Shown one piece after another: positions 17,144 to 26,648 of a stretch of 64,000 nucleotides of DNA (position 1 is its first letter; each line of letters begins with the position of its first letter). The stretch is taken from the NCBI RefSeq assembly GCF_028606985.1, contig NZ_CP117416.1:1464001-1528000 (forward strand). The letters are read 5' to 3'. The position numbers were made by a program, and so were the translations under genes. Origin of the DNA: Paenibacillus kyungheensis. GTDB taxonomy: Bacteria; Bacillota; Bacilli; Paenibacillales; Paenibacillaceae. The notes below the pieces were generated by a model. It saw only the letters and a list, made by a program, of their open reading frames with translations. It was not told the DNA's origin and did not search any database.

Positions 17144-17923
17144 ATGATGAAAAAATTACGTTCATTATTTGGTAAAAATTCCGATGCATCCACTGAACAA
17201 GATAACGCCTCTACACAACAACAAGAAGCTTCAGTATCCGCGTCGGATCAGGAGCCAGCACAACAGCAAGTGAATCTAGCCAATCCTGAATTTCAAGAAA
17301 TGGATCGGTTGCGTGAATTGTTTCAACAAGAGAAGTTCAATGAAGTCTTGCAAGAGGTAGAACCGTATCGTTCATCTCTAGATACGTATGTGGTGAAAGA
17401 AGCATACGGTCTAACAGCTTTATCGTATTTTCGCTTAGAACAATATGAACAAGCACGAGCCACATTCGAGTGGTTAGCAAAAGAGTATAGTGATATCAAT
17501 GATTGGTTTAATTTGATGACGTCGGCTATTCTAGCAGGTCATATCGATCAAGGTATGGAAGCTTATACACAAGCCAAACAATTACGGGCACAAGCTGAAG
17601 ATGATGAAGGTGTACCGATTCCACAGATGATGTATTATGCTTGTCGTGCACTGGCAGATGCGAAAGAATATGATCGTGCATTTACTGTTTTAAATGAATT
17701 AATGGATATTTATAAGCAGCTTCATATTACAGATGATACCTTTTTGTATATGCGAGGAGTGCCTATGCTACCGCATGCGATGGAAGCAGTGAAAATTATT
17801 TTGATTGCTCGTAAAGACAAAATGGATATTGATACATGGTTTGCGATGTTAGATGCTTCACTGGATGAAGAAGGCAGAGAAATCGCGCGACAGACCAAAC
17901 AGCAAATTATCGCTGTTCAATAA
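17144..17923 (+). CDS. Helical-repeat (TPR-like) hypothetical protein
   Basis: A 259-residue soluble protein. Residues 1-45 are Gln/Ser/Ala-rich and probably disordered. The rest forms TPR-like helix pairs, for example YGLTALSYFRLEQYEQARA near 88 and YYACRALADAKEYDRAF near 168. The tandem ATGs at 17144/17147 follow AAAGGA. It lies 24 bases after msrA and 13 before the Nudix gene, so it is probably in their operon. Function unknown. Confidence 0.75.
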   Translation: MMKKLRSLFGKNSDASTEQDNASTQQQEASVSASDQEPAQQQVNLANPEFQEMDRLRELFQQEKFNEVLQEVEPYRSSLDTYVVKEAYGLTALSYFRLEQYEQARATFEWLAKEYSDINDWFNLMTSAILAGHIDQGMEAYTQAKQLRAQAEDDEGVPIPQMMYYACRALADAKEYDRAFTVLNELMDIYKQLHITDDTFLYMRGVPMLPHAMEAVKIILIARKDKMDIDTWFAMLDASLDEEGREIARQTKQQIIAVQ

Positions 17924-17936
17924 GGAGCAAAGGTGG

Positions 17937-18431
17937 ATGAGCTATATCACTGAACTGAGAGAAGTTGTAGGAAGCAGACCTCTTATTATGGCTGGTGCTA
18001 CAGTCGTATTGATGAATGATCAACAACAGATTCTATTGCAAAAGCGTGTCGATAATCATTATTGGGGATTGCCAGGTGGAAGTATGGAACTGGGTGAGAC
18101 ATTAGAACAAGTCGCTAAGCGCGAATTGGAAGAAGAAACAGGACTGGTAGCTGTGCATTTGCAGCTACTGGATATCTTCTCCGGGCCTGAACTGTATTAT
18201 CAGTATCCACATGGTGATGAAGTGTATAACGTAGTTGCGGCTTATGTATGTAGAGAGTATAGCGGTTCACTGCAAGTTCAATGTTCTGAAGTTCAAGAAC
18301 TACAATTTTTTGATCTGTTTGATTTACCGCAGATGATCAATCCACCTGATCTTCCCGTAGTGCAATATTTTCTAAAATCATTTCTAGGAAATCATGATCA
18401 TCCTATGATTGAAAGGAAGCCAAACGATTGA
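17937..18431 (+). CDS. Nudix hydrolase
   Basis: A 164-residue pyrophosphohydrolase. The Nudix box G-x5-E-x7-R-E-x2-E-E-x-G is complete in the segment beginning GGSMELGETLEQ (about 50-73), giving the metal-binding glutamates. Such enzymes cleave nucleoside diphosphate-linked compounds; the substrate is unknown. The ATG at 17937 is preceded by AAGGAGCAAAGG; a longer in-frame start at 17853 lies inside the previous gene. Its TGA overlaps a TTG start of the next gene. Confidence 0.85.
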   Translation: MSYITELREVVGSRPLIMAGATVVLMNDQQQILLQKRVDNHYWGLPGGSMELGETLEQVAKRELEEETGLVAVHLQLLDIFSGPELYYQYPHGDEVYNVVAAYVCREYSGSLQVQCSEVQELQFFDLFDLPQMINPPDLPVVQYFLKSFLGNHDHPMIERKPND

Positions 18432-19150
18432 AAAAAACAATAATAGTTTTATTACTGATTCTAGTAGTAGGTTGTGAAAATCAATCTTCTTCACCACACC
18501 CTGCCACAGCTAAAGTCATCCAAACGCCTGATATGCCTGTGACCGATTCTGGCACACAGCCTTCTTCAGAAAAAGGTTTAACCACAGATCTGATCGAACA
18601 ATACAAAGCCAAAGAAGCTACCAAAAAAGCGATAAAACAAAAAAAGATGATTCAGTTATATGTGCTACCTAATACTGATTCTGAATACAAAAAGTTACAA
18701 GCACAAACATTAGAAAATATCGTGATCGCCAAAGTAAATATCAATCAGCAAAAAGTAACAACAGTCCGAACATGGATAGATCATTATCGCAATGGACAGC
18801 TCAAAGAACAAATGTTGTATAACAATGTGCCTATTCCAACAGGAGAACAACAGATGACGATTAGCTCTTATTCTAAAAAAGAAAATGATGGTCAAGAGAA
18901 GGTAGATATCACAATTCAAGTTGGACTCAGTTCTACCAGTCTAGAGTATACATATGTTCCAGTACATGCTTCTACTTCTATGTCGAGTACAATGTTAGAT
19001 CAGCGCGCAATTCCGATGAACAAAACGATTGATCTTTCGATGCGTGTTAATAATGACGGTGAGCATACAGCGACAAGTAGTAATCTAGCCGAAACGATTA
19101 AAAATAATAAAGAAGTATTTGTACTACGCGCCAAATGGGTGAATACGTAG
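18428..19150 (+). CDS. Lipoprotein of unknown function
   Basis: A 240-residue lipoprotein with a short basic start, hydrophobic core IIVLLLILVV and lipobox VVGC (Cys 16), then a Ser/Pro/Thr-rich linker. The mature domain is rich in Lys, Gln and Thr, with beta-type strands (KVDITIQVGLSSTSLEYTYV), and no recognised family. The start is TTG in a TTGA overlap with the Nudix stop, with AAAGGAAG about 9 bases upstream. It closes the msrA-proximal run. Confidence 0.7.
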   Translation: MKKTIIVLLLILVVGCENQSSSPHPATAKVIQTPDMPVTDSGTQPSSEKGLTTDLIEQYKAKEATKKAIKQKKMIQLYVLPNTDSEYKKLQAQTLENIVIAKVNINQQKVTTVRTWIDHYRNGQLKEQMLYNNVPIPTGEQQMTISSYSKKENDGQEKVDITIQVGLSSTSLEYTYVPVHASTSMSSTMLDQRAIPMNKTIDLSMRVNNDGEHTATSSNLAETIKNNKEVFVLRAKWVNT

Positions 19151-19202
19151 ATTGTAAGAACTACATCCTCATAAATATTTATGATAAATTACCTATTTAT
19201 GG

Positions 19203-19232
19203 TTGTTCAAATGAATCATTCCCACCTATAAT
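19203..19232 (+). promoter_or_regulatory. Candidate SigA-type promoter
   Basis: TTGTTC, 18 bases, TATAAT, located 73 bases before the Bax-inhibitor-like gene. Confidence 0.5.
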
Positions 19233-19304
19233 GGACAAGTAATCGATAACAGTCATGGTATAGAAAAGGGGATTTTACATTTTAGACAGAAAAGAGATGA
19301 TCAT

Positions 19305-20042
19305 ATGGCGTTAAACAATCCAGCACTTAGCGAAAAAGCATTCTCGGATTTTAAAGAAAGTGACTTTAAAGCAGGTGCAATGACGGTTGGCGGTACAGTA
19401 GGAAAAACAATGGTACTTCTTGCTTTATTGATGGTTGCGGCAGTGTACACATGGTATTTGTATTATCAAGGACAGGATGTAACAGGCTTTTTGATTGTAG
19501 GTCTAATCGGTAGTCTGGTGACTTCATTAATCACTATTTTTTTCAAAAGAGCAGCGTTTGTAACAGCACCGTTATATGTCATTTTGAATGGATTAATGTT
19601 AGGAGCAATCTCGGCGTGGACCGATTATAGTTACCCGGGAATCGTCATCAATGCGATTTTGATTACTGTAGGTACGTTATTTTTGATGTTAGCGATCTAC
19701 ACACTACGTATTATCAAAGTCACCCCAGGATTTGCACTTGGGATCGTGATTTGTACAGCATCAATAGCTCTTGTATATCTTATTGATATTATTTTAGGCT
19801 TTTTTGGAATCAATGTACCGTTTATTCATGAAACAGGTTGGATTGGTATCGGTATTAGCTTATTTATCGTAGCGATTGCTGCACTTAACTTATTGTTAGA
19901 TTTTCATTTTATTGAGACAGAAGCGCAATCAGGTGCTCCTAAATATATGGAATGGTATGCAGCATTTGGTCTGATGGTAACTTTGATCTGGTTGTATATG
20001 GAAATTCTACGTTTGTTATCTAAATTGAATAGCCGTAATTAA
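19305..20042 (+). CDS. Bax inhibitor-1/YccA-type membrane protein
   Basis: A 245-residue integral membrane protein with about seven helices. The cytosolic head (NNPALSEKAF) and the GAMTVGGTVGKTMVLL entry to helix 1 are characteristic of the bacterial BI-1/YccA-like branch. Bacterial relatives can act as pH-sensitive calcium leak channels, but no role is proven for this branch. It is monocistronic, between a promoter at 19203 and a terminator at 20055. The ribosome binding site is weak (AAGAGATG). Confidence 0.85.
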   Translation: MALNNPALSEKAFSDFKESDFKAGAMTVGGTVGKTMVLLALLMVAAVYTWYLYYQGQDVTGFLIVGLIGSLVTSLITIFFKRAAFVTAPLYVILNGLMLGAISAWTDYSYPGIVINAILITVGTLFLMLAIYTLRIIKVTPGFALGIVICTASIALVYLIDIILGFFGINVPFIHETGWIGIGISLFIVAIAALNLLLDFHFIETEAQSGAPKYMEWYAAFGLMVTLIWLYMEILRLLSKLNSRN

Positions 20043-20054
20043 ATAATCAACATA

Positions 20055-20092
20055 AAAGCTTTGTTCCTTATTGTAGGAGCAAGGCTTTTTTT
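20055..20092 (+). terminator. Terminator after the BI-1-like gene
   Basis: AAAGCTTTGTTCCT pairs with AGGAGCAAGGCTTT and is followed by a T-run. Confidence 0.85.
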
Positions 20093-20103
20093 GCACATTC
20101 AGG

Positions 20104-20132
20104 TTGAACGAAATCGCAAAGCCATTTATACT
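20104..20132 (+). promoter_or_regulatory. SigA-type promoter of the ABM-GNAT pair
   Basis: TTGAAC, 17 bases, TATACT, 77 bases before the monooxygenase gene. Confidence 0.7.
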
Positions 20133-20208
20133 AAATCAAACTCATTATGGGTAGTGCTGAATCATTCGTATACTGCTACCTATTAACGTATAAGGAGGCC
20201 ATTGTTTT

Positions 20209-20511
20209 ATGATATTAGAAGTAGCTAATTTACAAGTAAAAGCAAGTCAAACGTATGAGTTTGAACAAAGTTTTCATCAGGCTTCAAAGATTATTTCCAG
20301 TATGAAAGGGTACATATCTCATGAATTACAACGTTGCCTTGAAGTTGACAATCTATATTTATTGTTAGTCCGTTGGGAGACATTAGCTGATCATACTGAA
20401 GGATTCCGCGGATCAGCAGAATATCAAGAATGGAAAAAATTACTGCATCATTACTATGATCCGTTCCCGGCAGTTCATCATTATGAAATTGTAGAATCAT
20501 CTCAATCTTAA
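20209..20511 (+). CDS. Antibiotic-biosynthesis-monooxygenase (ABM) domain protein
   Basis: A 100-residue ferredoxin-like dimeric alpha/beta-barrel protein with the ABM pattern FEQSFHQASKIISSMKGYIS (about 22-41), LLLVRWETLADH and FRGSAEYQEW. Family members include cofactor-free quinol monooxygenases, haem-degrading enzymes and proteins with no known reaction. AAGGAGG lies 10 bases upstream. The GNAT gene starts 22 bases later, in the same unit. Confidence 0.85.
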   Translation: MILEVANLQVKASQTYEFEQSFHQASKIISSMKGYISHELQRCLEVDNLYLLLVRWETLADHTEGFRGSAEYQEWKKLLHHYYDPFPAVHHYEIVESSQS

Positions 20512-20533
20512 TCACCGAAGGAGTGTTATAACT

Positions 20534-20998
20534 ATGATTCGTATCGAGCAAGTTTCGCCAACTGATCTTCATTTGAGAACATTAATTCAGGCATTAGATA
20601 AAGATTTGCAACAACGGTATGACGAGGAAAATATTTATACGATCGATCTTGATCATCCAGATGCTTTTCACACTACATTTATGGTTGCTTATATAGACGA
20701 TACACCGGTAGGTTGTGGCGCTATCCGACCATTGGATACAGACAGTGTAGAATTGAAGCGATTTTTTGTTGATTCTACTTACCGTAGACAAGGGATTGCT
20801 GGCAATATGTTACAAGCATTAGAGCAAAAAGCGATTGAGCAAGGATGTCATTTTGTTCGTCTGGAGACAGGTGCAGAGCAGTTTGAAGCGACTGCTTTTT
20901 ATGAGCGTAACGGCTATTATCGTATTCCTGTGTTTGCAGATTATGAAGATGATGGAATTAGTCTCTGCTATGAAAAGAAGCTAGATTTGGATAAATAA
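20534..20998 (+). CDS. GNAT-family N-acetyltransferase
   Basis: A 154-residue acetyltransferase. VELKRFFVDSTYRRQGIAGN (about 75-94) carries the acetyl-CoA binding loop (RRQGIA) and FVRLETGAEQFEATAFYERNG is the following strand-helix. AAGGAG stands nine bases before the ATG. The acceptor is unknown. Co-transcribed with the ABM protein. Confidence 0.85.
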   Translation: MIRIEQVSPTDLHLRTLIQALDKDLQQRYDEENIYTIDLDHPDAFHTTFMVAYIDDTPVGCGAIRPLDTDSVELKRFFVDSTYRRQGIAGNMLQALEQKAIEQGCHFVRLETGAEQFEATAFYERNGYYRIPVFADYEDDGISLCYEKKLDLDK

Positions 20999-21112
20999 AT
21001 GGAATTCCTGCGCTTTACCTGAACTTTACACAACACAGACTCCACGCTAACAATCATGACCTATATTTAAATCGATGGGTATGACACGCCATACATAGCG
21101 TAATCGCGATAA

Positions 21113-22525
<1,413 letters not shown>

Positions 22526-22585
22526 ATTTCTAAGCGATGGTAGAATAGTCAATCATGTACTAGCTATAAGTGTTACTTTCACAAA

Positions 22586-22632
22586 ATACAGACAACATTG
22601 TATCTATAAGATACGTTTGTCTGTATTTTTTG
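22586..22632 (+). terminator. Terminator after the phytase gene
   Basis: ATACAGACAA pairs with TTGTCTGTAT, followed by a T-run; an inner stem (GTATC/GATAC) extends it. Confidence 0.85.
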
Positions 22633-22737
22633 TATTATCATCTGAATGTATCGTTTTAAAAGTCATATGTTCTATACCCATTTTCGATCAAAGCATGTAT
22701 AATCTTCAAATAGAAAAAAAGATAGGAGTGAAGATAG

Positions 22738-23376
22738 ATGTGGGGAATCGAACATTATTGGATTTTTATACTGTCTAGTATTTTGCTGAATATCACCCCT
22801 GGCAGTGATACGATTTATATTTTGAGTCGTAGTATTTTTCAAGGGAAAAAGGCAGGCATCATGTCAGTATACGGTATTATCTCAGGTTCATTAGTACATA
22901 CATTGTTAGCAGGTCTTGGGCTTTCTTTAATTCTTATGCAGTCTGCACTAGCTTTTAATATAGTCAAATGGATTGGAGCTGCTTATCTGATCTGGTTAGG
23001 GATACGTTCGATAATGGCGCGTCACGAATCTGCGCAAGCGATGCAAGCTGTAGATTCTCAAAGTAATCGTAAAGTATATCTACAAGGGATGATGACCAAT
23101 GTACTGAATCCCAAAGTAGCTTTGTTTTACTTAGCATTTATACCGCAATTTGTAAGCCCGGAACAGACATATGGAGCGATTCCATTTATTTTGCTAGGAC
23201 TTACATTCAGTACGACTGGCATCCTATGGTGTATGTTGTTAGTAGTCTTTTCAAGCAAAATGGCACATCGTCTACAATCTAGTCGTGTCGCTACATATAT
23301 GAATAAGATTACAGGTAGTATTTTTATCTTATTAGGTCTCAATCTGTTACGTACGTCACGGAATGTTTCTTCATAA
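22738..23376 (+). CDS. LysE/RhtB-type exporter
   Basis: A 212-residue inner-membrane protein with about six helices, of the amino-acid exporter family that includes LysE and RhtB. The diagnostic NITPGSDTIYILSRS block is at 18-32, followed by the GISVYGIISG-like GIMSVYGIISGSLVH and a central MTNVLNPKVALFYLAFIPQF. The exported compound cannot be predicted. GATAGGAG precedes the ATG at 22738. It is monocistronic and converges on the reverse hydrolase gene. Confidence 0.88.
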   Translation: MWGIEHYWIFILSSILLNITPGSDTIYILSRSIFQGKKAGIMSVYGIISGSLVHTLLAGLGLSLILMQSALAFNIVKWIGAAYLIWLGIRSIMARHESAQAMQAVDSQSNRKVYLQGMMTNVLNPKVALFYLAFIPQFVSPEQTYGAIPFILLGLTFSTTGILWCMLLVVFSSKMAHRLQSSRVATYMNKITGSIFILLGLNLLRTSRNVSS

Positions 23377-23397
23377 TAAATCATTATAGGTGTACAA

Positions 23398-23444
23398 AAA
23401 TAAAGCAACCTCTACCTACTACAATAGGAGAGGTTGCTTTATTT
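23398..23444. terminator. Bidirectional terminator
   Basis: AAATAAAGCAACCTCT pairs perfectly with AGAGGTTGCTTTATTT. It ends the exporter transcript and overlaps the stop codon of the reverse-strand hydrolase gene. Confidence 0.9.
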
Positions 23445-24395
23445 GGATGCAATCGTTGTACTGGATATATGTTCATCTAACCAGTGAATCACATTAGCCG
23501 TTACTTCATCACGATTAATATCATTGAGCGTCTCATGCCTGCTATCTGGATACAGATCTAACTTAACGTCTTGTAGACCTAACTGAAGATATTGTTGATA
23601 CAATTGCTTGACCCCTTTACCATACTGCCCTACAGGATCACGTTCACCGCTAAATAAATATACAGGTTTATCCGTTGGAATACGCTTCATATGCCCGGGT
23701 TGATGAATCTCTAATAATAATTCAAAAAAATGAACATAGAAACGCACAGAAGGTAGCTTTCCGCAAAAAGGATCATTCATAAATAATGACACTTCATCAG
23801 GATCACGCGATAACCAATCAAATGTTTTACGTGGACGGGGGAGCCCTTTATTGTAAGAAGCAAATACAATGATATTTAATAGCAGACTGCGATGTACCTG
23901 ACCACGAAACCGTTGCTGAAGATGAGCAATTTGTTTACCGACTCGAAGCAGATTACGTTTCCCATTTGTGCCTGATAACATAAAACCATCATACAGATCA
24001 GGTTGCTCATACATTACTTTTTGAATAATAAAAGAACCCATACTATGTCCCATAATAAAAAGAGGTAACGTCGGGTGATGATCTCGAATCCATTTGGATA
24101 ATTGGATCACATTTTGAGTCATCCAATAAAATCCGTTATCACCAGGATCGCCTAAATATTCTGGCCCGGAAGCGGTTAATCCATGTCCACGTTGATCATG
24201 AGCATAGACAATAAATCCTTGAGTAGTAAGCGATTCGGCCAACCGTTTGTATCTTTTGGCGGTCTCAGACATGCCATGAGTAATCTGAACAATACCGCGC
24301 AAAGGTAGTTGATCGGCTTGATCTTCTGGACGCCATTCATATACATGTACAGCAACATCTTCAGGATCAGTCATGGTAAATGTATGTTCGAGCAT
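23439..24395 (-). CDS. Alpha/beta hydrolase, monoacylglycerol-lipase type
   Basis: A 318-residue serine hydrolase resembling lysophospholipases/monoacylglycerol lipases. IVQITHGMSETAKRY forms the oxyanion region, AHDQRGHG is the strand-4 motif, and GHSMGS (near 115) holds the nucleophile. Asp in SGERDPVG and His in DSRHETLN complete the triad. The ATG at 24395 has AAGGAGGG five bases upstream. Its leader contains a 17-bp-arm palindrome immediately before the ribosome binding site. Last gene of the reverse-strand run that begins with ytqA. Confidence 0.88.
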   Translation of the reverse strand: MLEHTFTMTDPEDVAVHVYEWRPEDQADQLPLRGIVQITHGMSETAKRYKRLAESLTTQGFIVYAHDQRGHGLTASGPEYLGDPGDNGFYWMTQNVIQLSKWIRDHHPTLPLFIMGHSMGSFIIQKVMYEQPDLYDGFMLSGTNGKRNLLRVGKQIAHLQQRFRGQVHRSLLLNIIVFASYNKGLPRPRKTFDWLSRDPDEVSLFMNDPFCGKLPSVRFYVHFFELLLEIHQPGHMKRIPTDKPVYLFSGERDPVGQYGKGVKQLYQQYLQLGLQDVKLDLYPDSRHETLNDINRDEVTANVIHWLDEHISSTTIASK

Positions 24396-24415
24396 CCTAT
24401 CCCTCCTTGCAAATA

Positions 24416-24456
24416 ACCTGTACAAATCTACACAATCAATGTAGGTTTGTACAGGT
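24416..24456. repeat. Large perfect-class palindrome in the hydrolase leader
   Basis: Two 17-base arms beginning ACCTGTACAAA and ending TTTGTACAGGT are separated by 7 bases and differ at one pair only. It has no T-run on either strand, so it is a poor terminator. It may be a repressor operator or an RNA hairpin controlling the hydrolase start. Confidence 0.75.
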
Positions 24457-24555
24457 CTATTTTGGTATTATTTACAAAATACAATCTAAGCAATGTTAAC
24501 CATGTATTCCAATCATTGAATCAACATTAAAGTGAAGTCAGTATCGCTCCATTAT

Positions 24556-25524
24556 TTATGGCAAATAAGAACGAATAACCGTACAATGACCATCTAATGT
24601 GTATTGTCCTAAATTAGCAGGCAATAAGAAGCATTGTCCACCTTTTATAGCGACATGTTCATTGCCCCATGCAATCGTACCTTCGCCATCAGCAATCACT
24701 AGAATAGTAAAACTTTCTGCTGTAGTCGATAATTCCCATGCACCGTCGACAATACCTTTTTCAACAATAAAATAAGGGGAAGCCGCAAGTTTTAACCATT
24801 GTCCGGCAGTAAGACCGTCTGTTTTCATTGTTGTTGCGCCAGCGCCTTCATAAGCGATCACATTAAGAGAATCTTCAATATGAAGTTCACGAGGCTTACC
24901 GTCTAACCCGGGGCGATCGTAATCATACAGACGATAGGTAGTATCTGAATTTTGTTGAATTTCAGCAACCAATACGCCTGCACATAAGGCATGTACAGTA
25001 CCGGCAGGAATATAGAATGTATCACCTGCTTCTACCGAAACTTCTTGCAGTGTATCTGTAATTTTATTATTCTTAATCGCTTCTGCTAATGATTCACGAG
25101 TCACGCCTTCTTTAAGACCATAAATGATCTTAGCGCCTGGCTTAGCAGCAAGTACATACCACATTTCGGTTTTGCCAAGTTCACCTTTAGGAAGCCCTGC
25201 ATAATCGTCTGTAGGATGAACCTGAACTGAAAGATCGTCATTACAATCCAGCAATTTGATTAACAATGGAAAACGTCCGTTCACTTCAGATACGCCTTTG
25301 GTACCGAACCAATCACGACCGAATTTTTGCGTAAGTTCGGTTAAGCTGACACCATCCAATTCGCCACCGATTACAGAAGTAGTTCCATTCGGGTGATCCG
25401 CGATCATCCAGCCTTCACCAATCACACCTTCAGGAATATCCCAGCCAAATTGTTCAAGGGCACGTCCGCCCCACACACGTTCTTTAAATTCCGGTTGAAA
25501 TTGAAGCGGGTATGGATTAGTCAT
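24556..25524 (-). CDS. manA: Mannose-6-phosphate isomerase, class I
   Basis: A 322-residue cytosolic zinc enzyme that interconverts mannose 6-phosphate and fructose 6-phosphate. The metal site is visible: QVHP (His 103), KTEMW (Glu 120) and PAGTVHAL (His about 178). KERVWGG at 15-21 and the C-terminal cupin strands are typical. Length is that of the short Bacillus-type isomerases. GGAGGAGAG precedes the ATG. It is in the reverse-strand run between the VOC and hydrolase genes, with no PTS genes nearby. Confidence 0.93.
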   Translation of the reverse strand: MTNPYPLQFQPEFKERVWGGRALEQFGWDIPEGVIGEGWMIADHPNGTTSVIGGELDGVSLTELTQKFGRDWFGTKGVSEVNGRFPLLIKLLDCNDDLSVQVHPTDDYAGLPKGELGKTEMWYVLAAKPGAKIIYGLKEGVTRESLAEAIKNNKITDTLQEVSVEAGDTFYIPAGTVHALCAGVLVAEIQQNSDTTYRLYDYDRPGLDGKPRELHIEDSLNVIAYEGAGATTMKTDGLTAGQWLKLAASPYFIVEKGIVDGAWELSTTAESFTILVIADGEGTIAWGNEHVAIKGGQCFLLPANLGQYTLDGHCTVIRSYLP

Positions 25525-25609
25525 TATTATCTCTCCTCCAAGTGTAATAGGTATACAACCGTTCTATGTATCCTATGCATTTTGTCTCTCCAAGCAATCT
25601 GTATCTATC

Positions 25610-25999
25610 TTAACGTGCAGATTGGAAAAATTCCAGACGCTCTCCATCCGGGCCACTGAAGAAAAAGTAGCGACTGCCATTAGGTAAAGTCGTAATTTCG
25701 GTATCCAATTCGTGCAAATTCAGTGCTTGAATGCGTGCATATTCTTGTTCAATATCATCTACTGCAAAAGCGACATGGTGCACTCTGCCTTCATTAGCGA
25801 GCTCACCTGTGTATCCTTGCACCAATTCAAGTTCAGTTTGCGATTGATCTGGAAAAGCAAGAAAAGCGAGTTTGATATGTTCATCGATATGTCCAGCATT
25901 TTCAAGATGCTTCAAACCTATAACATCTTCATAAAAAGCAATCGACACTTCTATCGATTTCACCATAATACCTACATGTTCTAGTTTGCGTACAGCCAT
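25610..25999 (-). CDS. VOC family protein, glyoxalase/epimerase-like
   Basis: A 129-residue single-chain VOC protein with KLEHVGIMVKSIEVSIAFYE at 5-24, ELELVQGYTGE mid-chain, VHHVAFAVDDIEQ and GPDGERLEFFQ. His and Glu residues are at the positions used for metal binding in lactoylglutathione lyase and methylmalonyl-CoA epimerase. Which reaction it catalyses is not decidable. GAAGGAG lies upstream of the ATG. Adjacent to manA and mnmM in the reverse run. Confidence 0.85.
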   Translation of the reverse strand: MAVRKLEHVGIMVKSIEVSIAFYEDVIGLKHLENAGHIDEHIKLAFLAFPDQSQTELELVQGYTGELANEGRVHHVAFAVDDIEQEYARIQALNLHELDTEITTLPNGSRYFFFSGPDGERLEFFQSAR

Positions 26000-26053
26000 C
26001 CATACTCACTCCTTCAATATAATGTTACATCACATACAGCAGGGCATACTTAT

Positions 26054-26647
26054 TCATGATGTTGGCGATCCTTTTTTCTCAATCGCAATCAGATAAGGTG
26101 CATCTTGTCGTTGCAATTGGCGGTACATAATCGATTGTGCTACCGCAACAGACAGAGTAGAAGCCCACGCTTGCACAGCTTCTGCTTCCTCAGCGCCACC
26201 GGGATGCCCTGGATACAGAACAATCGTTAGTATACCTCGAATAGCTAATAGATCAAAAGCAGATGCCAAAGCAGTCAATGTTGAATCCGGTTCAGTAATA
26301 ATACTCAAATCTCCTGAAGGAAGATAACCTAGATTGAACATGATCACTTGGATTTTACCATGTAAATGATCAGGAATATACTGGTTCATTGTAGCATGAC
26401 TATCCAGAATCAGTTGCACAGGAGCAAGTACAGTATGCTGTTCCTTGTCTAAACGCTCCTGTGTGCGATCAAGAGCCTCTTGCTGAATATCGAAGCTGAA
26501 TACCTGACCACTTCTGCCTACGGTCTTAGCAAGCATCAGTGTGTCTACACCTGTACCAGCAGTTGCGTCTATAGCATAGCCGTTGTGAGCATCCAGACGC
26601 TCTGCAACCAATTTGTGTGCATAACTCAAAACAGACAAAAATCCCAT
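26054..26647 (-). CDS. mnmM: tRNA (mnm5s2U34) methyltransferase, YtqB type
   Basis: A 197-residue class I methyltransferase. AIDATAGTGVDTLMLAK is the SAM-binding loop (near 26-42), followed by FSFDIQQEAL and an IMFNLGYLPSGD motif near 100 that matches the YtqB family. In Bacillus subtilis YtqB (MnmM) completes the 5-methylaminomethyl-2-thiouridine wobble modification. The ATG at 26647 follows the ytqA stop by one base with GGAG nine bases upstream; the longer in-frame GTG at 26686 overlaps ytqA and lacks a site. The conserved ytqA-ytqB pairing supports the call. Confidence 0.85.
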   Translation of the reverse strand: MGFLSVLSYAHKLVAERLDAHNGYAIDATAGTGVDTLMLAKTVGRSGQVFSFDIQQEALDRTQERLDKEQHTVLAPVQLILDSHATMNQYIPDHLHGKIQVIMFNLGYLPSGDLSIITEPDSTLTALASAFDLLAIRGILTIVLYPGHPGGAEEAEAVQAWASTLSVAVAQSIMYRQLQRQDAPYLIAIEKKGSPTS

Positions 26648-26648
26648 A

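Noticed and set aside
24416-24456. Palindrome as terminator of manA
   Set aside because: Neither strand has a T-run after the stem; left as an operator or leader hairpin candidate.
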